DNA of 64,000 nt from Butyricimonas faecihominis (GTDB lineage: Bacteria > Bacteroidota > Bacteroidia > Bacteroidales > Marinifilaceae). Positions 6,990 to 14,115 of the stretch are shown piece by piece. Below the pieces are notes generated by a model. That model searched no databases, was not told the DNA's origin, and saw nothing but the letters and a program-made list of their open reading frames with translations. The translations under genes and the position numbers were made by a program. The first letter of the stretch is position 1; each line of letters starts with the position of its first letter. The stretch is taken from the NCBI RefSeq assembly GCF_033096445.1, contig NZ_AP028155.1, forward strand, positions 1,803,880-1,867,879, in the 5' to 3' direction.

Positions 6990-9200
6990 ATGAGGATGTT
7001 TTACAAGTTAATTGTATGTATGTTTATCGTGGGGTTTGCCCTACCCGGAAACGCTCAAAACAAGGGCAAAAAATTCACTCTGGAAGATTTTAACTTGACC
7101 TACACGTTCAGGACACAAGGTGTTTCAGGCCTCCGTTCGCTAAATGACGGGGAACACTATACCGTGTTGGAAGACAAAGGCAAAAAGCTGGTCATGTATA
7201 GTTACAAAACCGGGAAAGCCGTAAGCACTTTACTAGACTTGAACGATCCCAAGTACAAAGCTGTTCAGACTATCCAAGATTACGAATTCAGCCCGGAAGA
7301 AGACCGGATTCTGATTTGCACGAATATAAATCCGATCTACCGTCGTTCATTCACGGCAGACTACTTCGTATTCGATTTTAAAAATAAGGAATTAAAACCT
7401 TTATCGGAAGGTGGTTCTCAACGTTTGGCAACCTTCTCTCCTACCGGAACGAAAGTGGCATTCGTGAGAGACAACAACATCTTTATCGCGGACTTACGTT
7501 TCGGTTCCGAAATTCAAATCACCTTTGATGGGAAATTTAACGAAATCATTAACGGAGCACCCGACTGGGTATATGAAGAGGAATTCGGGTTCAACAAAGC
7601 CTTCGAGTGGGCCCCCGACGGATCTGCCCTCGCATTCATCAAATTTGACGAATCAGCCGTGAAGACTTACCACATGAATATGTTCAGAGGACAATATCCG
7701 GCATACGAACAAAATGCCCTTTATCCCTCGAACTATTCCTATAAATACCCGAAAGCCGGGGAAGCCAATTCGATCGTGAGCGTCCACGTTTACGACATTA
7801 AAGATCGTGTCACCACCCCAATGAATATTGGTGAAGAGGCAGATATTTACATACCTCGTATCAAATGGACAAAAGATCCGAAAAGATTAGCTATCATGAA
7901 ACTGAACCGTTTCCAGAATCAACTGGAAATCCTGTTGGCCAATGCCCGCGTGGGAAGTACAACCGTGCTTTACCGGGAAGAAAATAAATATTATATCGCG
8001 GAAAGCAACTTGGACAACTTGATCTTCATGGAAGACGGGCAACATTTCATCATGAGTAGTGAAAAAAGTGGTTATTCTCACCTCTACTTGTATGCCATGA
8101 GCGGTAAAGAAATTCAGCCGATCACTTCCGGTAAATACGACGTGGTTGATTTCTACGGGTACGATCCGGTAAAAAAACTTTATTACTACGCCTCTCACGA
8201 AGAATCTCCTTTGGAAAAATATATCTACTCTATTGACTTGAAGGGTAAGAAGAAGAAACTCACTCCGACAAAAGGATGGAATGAAGCAGAATTCAGTAAA
8301 TCATTCAAATACTATATTAATATAGTATCTAACGCGGATATGCCTCACGTGTATACCCTGTACGCGGCAAACGGTAAAGCTGTTCGCACGCTGGAAGACA
8401 ATGCCGCGTTGAAAACGAAACTGGCAGATTACAATGTTGCCAAAAAAGAATTCATTCAAATCCCGGCAGCAGACGGAACGACCATGTTAAATGCATGGCT
8501 CATGAAACCCGTGAATTTTGACGCATCAAAAGCTTACCCGTTATTAATCATCCAATACAGTGGGCCGAACTCTCAGCAAGTAAGCAATAGCTGGGGCATG
8601 GATTGGACACAATACCTCGCACAAGAAGGTTATATCGTGGCTTGCATCGATCCTCGCGGAACGGCTGCCAGAGGGGAAGAATTCCGCAAATGTACCTATA
8701 TGCAACTCGGAAAAATCGAAAGCGACGATATGATCGCTGCCGCAAAATGGCTTGCCGGACAATCTTACATCGATGCACAAAAAGTAGGTATCTGGGGTTG
8801 GAGCTTTGGCGGATTCATGTCATCACTTTGCCTTATGAAAGGGAACGACGTGTTCTCCACGGCTATCGCCGTTGCTCCCGTTACTCACTGGGGATTCTAC
8901 GATTCCATCTATACGGAACGCTTCATGAGACGCCCGCAGGATAATCCTTCCGGATACAATGACAACTCCCCGATCAACTGGGTAAAACACTTAAAAGGAA
9001 ACTTATTGTTATGCCACGGAACTGCGGATGACAACGTACACGTGCAAAACACTTACGAATTATCCGAGGCTCTCGTACAGGCAAACAAACAATTCGATAT
9101 GCAGATTTACACCAACCGTAACCATAGCATATACGGTGGTTACACCCGGTTACAGTTATACACTAAATTTGTGAACTACTTGAATCAACATTTGAAATAA
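6990..9200 (+). CDS. Dipeptidyl-peptidase IV-like serine peptidase (S9B)
   Basis: This 736-residue protein opens with a signal peptide (MRMFYKLIVCMFIVGFALPGNA), so it is exported to the periplasm or outer surface. An N-terminal beta-propeller (about 25-480) contains the DWVYEEEFGF element, which in DPP IV carries the Glu pair that holds the substrate amino terminus. The alpha/beta-hydrolase domain has the nucleophile in GWSFGGF (about 603-609), Asp in TADDNVHVQ and His in RNHSIYGG. The enzyme should remove X-Pro or X-Ala dipeptides from peptides. It is monocistronic and ends in a strong terminator. Confidence 0.92.
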   Translation: MRMFYKLIVCMFIVGFALPGNAQNKGKKFTLEDFNLTYTFRTQGVSGLRSLNDGEHYTVLEDKGKKLVMYSYKTGKAVSTLLDLNDPKYKAVQTIQDYEFSPEEDRILICTNINPIYRRSFTADYFVFDFKNKELKPLSEGGSQRLATFSPTGTKVAFVRDNNIFIADLRFGSEIQITFDGKFNEIINGAPDWVYEEEFGFNKAFEWAPDGSALAFIKFDESAVKTYHMNMFRGQYPAYEQNALYPSNYSYKYPKAGEANSIVSVHVYDIKDRVTTPMNIGEEADIYIPRIKWTKDPKRLAIMKLNRFQNQLEILLANARVGSTTVLYREENKYYIAESNLDNLIFMEDGQHFIMSSEKSGYSHLYLYAMSGKEIQPITSGKYDVVDFYGYDPVKKLYYYASHEESPLEKYIYSIDLKGKKKKLTPTKGWNEAEFSKSFKYYINIVSNADMPHVYTLYAANGKAVRTLEDNAALKTKLADYNVAKKEFIQIPAADGTTMLNAWLMKPVNFDASKAYPLLIIQYSGPNSQQVSNSWGMDWTQYLAQEGYIVACIDPRGTAARGEEFRKCTYMQLGKIESDDMIAAAKWLAGQSYIDAQKVGIWGWSFGGFMSSLCLMKGNDVFSTAIAVAPVTHWGFYDSIYTERFMRRPQDNPSGYNDNSPINWVKHLKGNLLLCHGTADDNVHVQNTYELSEALVQANKQFDMQIYTNRNHSIYGGYTRLQLYTKFVNYLNQHLK

Positions 9201-9227
9201 AATTTCAAATGTTGATTCAAGCTACAG

Positions 9228-9306
9228 GTTGGCAGGTTACAAGTTACAGGTTTAACGTCAACGCTTGCACGTCAAGAACCTGTAACTTGTAACTTACCAA
9301 CCTGAA
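9228..9306. repeat. 28-bp inverted repeat of a dispersed intergenic element
   Basis: A left arm beginning caggttggcaggttacaag and a right arm ending acttaccaacctg pair over 28 bp with two mismatches, around a 23-bp loop. Parts of the same word (acctgtaac, cttgtaac) recur at 48841-48895 beside the rubrerythrin gene, so this is a small dispersed family. It directly precedes the terminator hairpin. Confidence 0.65.
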
Positions 9307-9310
9307 ACAA

Positions 9311-9355
9311 AAAAAACAGATAAGTTGTGATTCGATCACAACTTATCTGTTTTTT
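9311..9355. terminator. Perfect 21-bp-stem terminator
   Basis: A perfect palindrome with stem 9311-9331 / 9335-9355 and a 3-nt loop, beginning in A-runs and ending in T-runs, so it can terminate on both strands. It closes the peptidase gene. Confidence 0.85.
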
Positions 9356-9420
9356 TTATATCTTGCAAACGATAGAAATAAACATGATCTCAGCGTAATT
9401 ATCTCCGGGATAACTAAGCT

Positions 9421-9451
9421 GAAATCTTAAATCATAAATTAAAAAATAAAA
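9421..9451. repeat. Heptameric A/T-rich repeat tract ahead of pepD
   Basis: Units AAATCTT, AAATCAT, AAATTAA and AAAATAA end 5 bp before the pepD ATG. Confidence 0.5.
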
Positions 9452-9456
9452 ACGTT

Positions 9457-10920
9457 ATGAGTAAATGTATCTGTACGTTAGAACCCAAAGCTATCTGGGA
9501 AAACTTTTATAAACTAACTCAAGTTCCACGTCCGTCAAACCATGAAGAAAAAGCCAGAGAATTCATTATGAATTGGGCAAAAGAAAACGGAATCCATGCT
9601 GAAATGGACGAGGCTAACAACATATTATTAAGCAAACCGGCAACCCCGGGAATGGAAAACCGCAAGGGAGTTATCCTGCAAGGTCACTTGGACATGGTTC
9701 CTCAAAAAAATGAAGACAAACAACACGACTTCACCAAAGATCCTATTGAAGCATATATCGACGGGGAATGGGTAACAGCAGACGGAACCACTCTTGGAGC
9801 AGACAACGGTATCGGTGTTGCCACCGGAATGGCTATTCTATTATCAAAAGATATTCCTCACGGTCCGGTTGAAGTGTTAATCACGGCTACCGAAGAAACC
9901 GGAATGGATGGAGCAAACGGCATCCGCCACAACTGGTTAAAAGGAGACATCTTGTTAAATCTTGACTCTGAAACAGAAGGCGAATTGTATGTTGGTTGCG
10001 CTGGAGGTATTGATGGAGAGATCGCGTTCGACTACACTCCCGAAGCCGTTCCTGCAGGACATAAAGCATTCCAATTATCATTGAAAGGATTAAAAGGAGG
10101 TCACTCCGGAATGGACATCAACTTGGGTAGAGGAAACGCCAACAAATTATATTTCCGTTTCTTGAAAGCAGTCAGCAAAGAATTAGACCTTCGTCTTTCT
10201 TCCGTATCCGGAGGAAACATGAGAAACGCAATCCCGCGTGAAGCTTTCGGAATCGTAACTGTTCCGGCTGCTAATGCAGACAAATTCCTTGCTAAAGTAA
10301 AAGAATACGAGGGAATATTTAAAGCTGAATTAAGCGCTAAAGAACCGAATCTCACTTTCTTTGCAGAAGAAACAGCTCTTCCACAAAACGTGATGCCGGT
10401 AAAAGTACAATACAACCTGATTAACGCCATCAAGGCTTGCCCGAATGGTGCCATGAGAATGATCGATTCCATGCCGGACACGGTTGAAACATCCAACAAT
10501 TTGGCTATCGTGAAAGGTGGAGAAGGAAAGATCGAAATCTACATGTTAATGCGTTCTTCTGTTGAAACCGCAAAAACATCGTTAGCTCAAGTAGTAGCAT
10601 CTGTATTTGAACTGGCAGAAGCAAGCAAGATCAACTTTACCGGAGAATACCCGGGATGGAAACCGAATCCGGATTCAGCTATCCGCAAAGAAATGGAAGA
10701 AGTTTACATGAAATTATACGGTAAGAAACCGGCAATCATGGCTATCCATGCCGGATTAGAATGTGGTATCCTAGGATCTGCCTACCCACATTGGGACATG
10801 ATTTCTTTCGGACCGACCATCAGTTCTCCTCACTCTCCGGACGAGAAAGTGAACATCGAATCAGTAAGTAAATTCTGGGAATTCTTGAAAGCTACATTAG
10901 CTGCAATTCCTACGAAATAA
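9457..10920 (+). CDS. pepD: Aminoacyl-histidine dipeptidase (peptidase D, M20C)
   Basis: This 487-residue cytosolic zinc dipeptidase has the M20 metal and catalytic motifs in order: VILQGHLDMVPQ (about 69-80), TLGADNGIGVA (bridging Asp, about 110-120), TATEETGMDGA (catalytic Glu-Glu), NLDSETEGELYVG, GGHSGMDINLG in the lid/dimerisation domain, and AIHAGLECGILGS near the C-terminus. It cleaves Xaa-His and a range of other dipeptides. Its length matches PepD. It is transcribed alone and ends in a strong terminator. Confidence 0.94.
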   Translation: MSKCICTLEPKAIWENFYKLTQVPRPSNHEEKAREFIMNWAKENGIHAEMDEANNILLSKPATPGMENRKGVILQGHLDMVPQKNEDKQHDFTKDPIEAYIDGEWVTADGTTLGADNGIGVATGMAILLSKDIPHGPVEVLITATEETGMDGANGIRHNWLKGDILLNLDSETEGELYVGCAGGIDGEIAFDYTPEAVPAGHKAFQLSLKGLKGGHSGMDINLGRGNANKLYFRFLKAVSKELDLRLSSVSGGNMRNAIPREAFGIVTVPAANADKFLAKVKEYEGIFKAELSAKEPNLTFFAEETALPQNVMPVKVQYNLINAIKACPNGAMRMIDSMPDTVETSNNLAIVKGGEGKIEIYMLMRSSVETAKTSLAQVVASVFELAEASKINFTGEYPGWKPNPDSAIRKEMEEVYMKLYGKKPAIMAIHAGLECGILGSAYPHWDMISFGPTISSPHSPDEKVNIESVSKFWEFLKATLAAIPTK

Positions 10921-10926
10921 TAATAA

Positions 10927-10960
10927 AAATAGACTCCGATGGCGTTATCGGAGTCTATTT
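10927..10960 (+). terminator. Rho-independent terminator of pepD
   Basis: A 14-bp perfect stem (10927-10940 / 10947-10960) with a 6-nt loop ggcgtt and a T7 tail, starting 7 bp after the pepD stop. Confidence 0.88.
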
Positions 10961-11119
10961 TTTTCTCATTTTTCCCGAAAAGAATAAAAAGCCGGACCCC
11001 TCAAATAAATCAAGTCTTGCCGATACGTAAAACACTAGAAATTGTTTCAATTTTCCCTCACTTTCAAGCCATTTACTCTATTTTTAAATATTTTAACCAC
11101 ATCGTGTTGTTTTCTGTAT

Positions 11120-11127
11120 TATCTTTG
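11120..11127 (+). promoter_or_regulatory. Promoter -7 box for acyl-CoA ligase
   Basis: TATCTTTG, a perfect TAnnTTTG box, 25 bp ahead of the start codon. Confidence 0.55.
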
Positions 11128-11152
11128 TATGGAAAATTCATATTATTAAAAC

Positions 11153-12829
11153 ATGACTTTAAAGAAATTGACACTACCGGAACTCTTGAAAAATAGTTGT
11201 TCCAAGTTTTCAAAAAATTTATCTTTAAATTTTGTCGCAAGCGGAAAAAAAACTTACCAAGATTTATATAACGAGGTCGTATCTATTGCTAACCACTTAC
11301 TTCATTTAGGTGTAAAGAAAGGAGACAAGGTTGCCATTTTAAGTGCGAATATGCCGAACTGGGGAATCACCCAATTCGCCATCGCAAACATTGGAGCCAT
11401 TGCCGTACCGATCTTACCGGGATTCTGTTCTACAGAACTCCAGAATATATTGGAACATGCGGAGGTAAAAGTGATCTTCGTTTCCCGCCTACTGGCAAAA
11501 TGTTTGGAAGGAGTAAAAACACCATTCCTTGAGCATAAAATCCTGATCAATAACTTTGCCACCATGCCGGAAGGATGCTACCAACCGGAAGACTTGGATA
11601 AATTGGTCCCGGATATTAATTTGAATAATACAACCCCTCTTCCCGAAGTTTCAATTGAAGAAGAGGACATTGCATCAATCATTTACACCTCCGGTACAAC
11701 AGGATTTTCGAAAGGAGTAGTCTTAACACACAAAAACTTGGTATGGGATGCACGTCAGTGTCGTACTATCCAACCTGTAGACGAAACCTACCGTTTCCTA
11801 AGTATTCTGCCCATGGCACATACTTACGAAAACACACTGGGACTTTTGTTACCTTTGATGTTCGGAGCACAAGTATATTACCTGGATCGAGTACCGACCC
11901 CAAAATTACTTGTTCCGGCAATGCAGAAAATCCGTCCCACGGTAGTTTTATCCGTACCCTTGATTATAGAGAAAATTTACAAGTCGCAAGTGTTGCCTAA
12001 ATTCACCAGTTCGAAATTGATGAGCAAGCTCTACCGATTCGCTCCGGCTCGTAAATTATTCAACCGATTGGCAGGAAAGAAACTAATGGAAACCTTTGGT
12101 GGGGAACTAAAATTCTTCGGAATCGGTGGTTCTAAACTGGATGGTACCGTAGAGCAATTCCTTCGGGAAGCTAAATTTCCCTATGCTATCGGTTACGGAC
12201 TTACGGAAACAGCTCCTATGGCTGCAGGTTCCAACCCATCACAGACATTCCTTCAAGGAGTAGGTCCCGTCATGGAAGGTGTACAAATTAAAATCAACGA
12301 TCCCGACAAGAGCGGACAAGGTGAAATCTGGATCAAAGGTCCTAACGTGATGAAAGGATACTACAAACGTCCGGAACTTACCGCAGAAACCTTCACAGAA
12401 GACGGTTGGTTTAAAACCGGAGACTTGGGTTCTTTCGACAAGAAAAATAGATTAGCTATCCGCGGAAGAATCAAAACCATGATTCTCGGTGCATCCGGAG
12501 AAAACATCTACCCGGAAGAAATCGAATCTATCATTAACAATTTCCGTTTCGTGAACGAATCCCTCGTAGTGGAAAATAGCGGCAAACTGGTTGCCATGGT
12601 TCATTTTAACATGGAAGAACTTGAAAAACAGTACCAGAAATTGAAAGACCAAGCCGGAAACTATAAGGAAAAAATCAACGACTACATTGAAGAACAAAAA
12701 CAAGAACTACGGGATTACGTGAACGCCCGGGTAAACAACTTCTCAAAACTACAACTTGTACTCGTACAACATGAACCTTTTGAAAAGACACCCACTCACA
12801 AGATCAAACGTTTCTTGTATTGCAAATAA
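11153..12829 (+). CDS. Long-chain acyl-CoA synthetase (AMP-forming)
   Basis: This 558-residue member of the ANL superfamily activates a fatty acid with ATP to acyl-AMP and then acyl-CoA. Diagnostic motifs are IIYTSGTTGFSKGVVLTHKN (P-loop, about 178-197), GYGLTETAP (about 355), GWFKTGDLG (about 418) and the A10-type hinge region MILGASGENIYPEEIES. It lacks the long insertion of eukaryotic ACSL proteins. The short C-terminal domain contains a Lys/Glu helix pair and ends THKIKRFLYCK, whose lysine is in the position of the catalytic Lys. It is a single gene between two terminators. Chain-length preference cannot be read from sequence. Confidence 0.9.
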   Translation: MTLKKLTLPELLKNSCSKFSKNLSLNFVASGKKTYQDLYNEVVSIANHLLHLGVKKGDKVAILSANMPNWGITQFAIANIGAIAVPILPGFCSTELQNILEHAEVKVIFVSRLLAKCLEGVKTPFLEHKILINNFATMPEGCYQPEDLDKLVPDINLNNTTPLPEVSIEEEDIASIIYTSGTTGFSKGVVLTHKNLVWDARQCRTIQPVDETYRFLSILPMAHTYENTLGLLLPLMFGAQVYYLDRVPTPKLLVPAMQKIRPTVVLSVPLIIEKIYKSQVLPKFTSSKLMSKLYRFAPARKLFNRLAGKKLMETFGGELKFFGIGGSKLDGTVEQFLREAKFPYAIGYGLTETAPMAAGSNPSQTFLQGVGPVMEGVQIKINDPDKSGQGEIWIKGPNVMKGYYKRPELTAETFTEDGWFKTGDLGSFDKKNRLAIRGRIKTMILGASGENIYPEEIESIINNFRFVNESLVVENSGKLVAMVHFNMEELEKQYQKLKDQAGNYKEKINDYIEEQKQELRDYVNARVNNFSKLQLVLVQHEPFEKTPTHKIKRFLYCK

Positions 12830-12836
12830 TAAAAAA

Positions 12837-12860
12837 AATCGGGTTTTTAGGAACCCGATT
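12837..12860. terminator. Bidirectional terminator between convergent genes
   Basis: A 9-bp stem (AATCGGGTT / AACCCGATT) flanked by A8 and T6 runs, placed between the convergent acyl-CoA ligase and FAH-like genes. Confidence 0.85.
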
Positions 12861-12871
12861 TTTTATTTCTA

Positions 12872-13447
12872 TCATTTTACCTGAAAGTCCAGCAAACATT
12901 CCCCGTCTAAAAGCACCCGAAGGTGATCTCCTATTGATAAATTCCTTTGTCGAAAAACACCCCCACAAAACAAGAAGTCTCCTATTTTCAACATATAATA
13001 CTCAGACATTGCTGCAAGTGTCTTCTCCGGTTTTTGCGAAATCTCACAAACTTTACGTGTGAGAACGCTCTCACCGTTCAATTCAAATAAAAAGATCATA
13101 TCTCCCAGCGAGACGTCCACCAATGATTTCATCGGTGAAATTGCCGCCGAAGAATCAAAAGCCATTGCCGCCGTAGGAGACAAAGAAGCCGCCAACAATT
13201 CTCTTTCCAGATTATCCGCATAGAAACGGATTCCGACTCCCACCTCCTCGTAATACCGTCCGGCAAAACGTTCGGCCACGTGTTTTCCGATCTTCCCAAC
13301 CCGTAATACTATTTGCGGTACACAACTCAACTCGGTGGCAAAAGCCGGAATATAGAAATCATCATTGTTTCGCAGGAGGGCATTATCGCCAATGACATTA
13401 TAGGCAACCTCACCCGCCTCATTATACTCCACACAAAGTAATTTCAT
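12872..13447 (-). CDS. Fumarylacetoacetate-hydrolase-fold protein, probably inactive
   Basis: This 191-residue protein resembles the small FAH-family proteins common in Bacteroidales, through VGKIGKHVAERFAGRYYEEV, VGIRFYADNLERELL and a final GDHLRVLLDGE core. Functional members bind Mg2+ or Mn2+ with an ExE pair just before the GK..AERFA segment and a following Asp. Here the ExE place reads ELSCVPQIVLRV, so the acidic pair is gone, and the usual KGFD/GP segment reads MAFDSSAAIS. I infer a non-catalytic or strongly diverged member. It lies downstream of a nitroreductase gene (37-bp gap, same strand), so both are probably transcribed together. Confidence 0.6.
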   Translation of the reverse strand: MKLLCVEYNEAGEVAYNVIGDNALLRNNDDFYIPAFATELSCVPQIVLRVGKIGKHVAERFAGRYYEEVGVGIRFYADNLERELLAASLSPTAAMAFDSSAAISPMKSLVDVSLGDMIFLFELNGESVLTRKVCEISQKPEKTLAAMSEYYMLKIGDFLFCGGVFRQRNLSIGDHLRVLLDGECLLDFQVK

Positions 13448-13484
13448 TTTTACAATCCCAAATTTAGAATCAAACCTTCAATGA

Positions 13485-14051
13485 TCATAGAATCACCAAT
13501 TCGTCCAAAGCCCGTTTCGGCACGTGGTGCGATCCGTCCGTTTCCCGCCAGTACTTGTAATCACCGTCTTTCATCTCTTCCAACACCACCGTTTCCTTTG
13601 GTCTACCCAAAGCGATAACATACATAATCTTCAAATGCTCCGGCAATTGCAACACCTCTCGCAACGACTCGTTCTTGAAAGCCTTGATAATACAACCGCC
13701 ATATCCTTTCTCCACGGCTCCCAACAATATAGTCTGTGCTTGAATCCCGTCATCACACAAACAGTTCTCCACGATAGAAGTATCCAACAATTGGATCAAA
13801 TAAGCTGCCGGGCGTTCTCCCTCTTTCGGACCGTCCCAATCTTTTAGATAGCCAGCCCATGCTAAATTAGGAAACACCTTACCACACAAATCGGCATCCG
13901 CCACCACCTTGTATTTCAACGCCTGTGCGTTTCTTCCCGAAGCACAATACCGAGTCAGTCCGACCAATTCCGCCAATTCCTCCCGTGTGATCCGAACGTT
14001 CTGAACAAAACGACGGTAACTTCTATTTTTTAATAACAGTTCTTTCAGCAT
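13485..14051 (-). CDS. Nitroreductase-family FMN oxidoreductase
   Basis: This 188-residue protein opens with NRSYRRF, the FMN-phosphate-binding Arg cluster of the nitroreductase fold, then CASGRNAQALKY, a central DDGIQAQTILLGAVEKGYGG and the C-terminal LGRPKETV typical of the family. It should use NAD(P)H and FMN to reduce nitro compounds or similar acceptors; the physiological substrate cannot be inferred. The promoter overlaps that of the divergent AddB-like gene. Confidence 0.85.
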   Translation of the reverse strand: MLKELLLKNRSYRRFVQNVRITREELAELVGLTRYCASGRNAQALKYKVVADADLCGKVFPNLAWAGYLKDWDGPKEGERPAAYLIQLLDTSIVENCLCDDGIQAQTILLGAVEKGYGGCIIKAFKNESLREVLQLPEHLKIMYVIALGRPKETVVLEEMKDGDYKYWRETDGSHHVPKRALDELVIL

Positions 14052-14081
14052 AAATCTATATTGAATCTAATGATTAAATTG

Positions 14082-14105
14082 TAAATTTGTTCCGAAACAA
14101 AAATA
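14082..14105. promoter_or_regulatory. Divergent promoter pair
   Basis: Plus-strand TAAATTTG (14082-14089) points to the nuclease gene at 14116. Minus-strand TATTTTTG (14098-14105) points to the nitroreductase gene. The two -7 boxes are only 8 bp apart, so the promoters probably compete. Confidence 0.45.
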
Positions 14106-14115
14106 GTAATAAAAT

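Noticed and set aside
10939-11196. 85-codon frame between pepD and the acyl-CoA ligase gene
   Set aside because: It begins in the terminator hairpin, overlaps the ligase start and has no coding-like composition.
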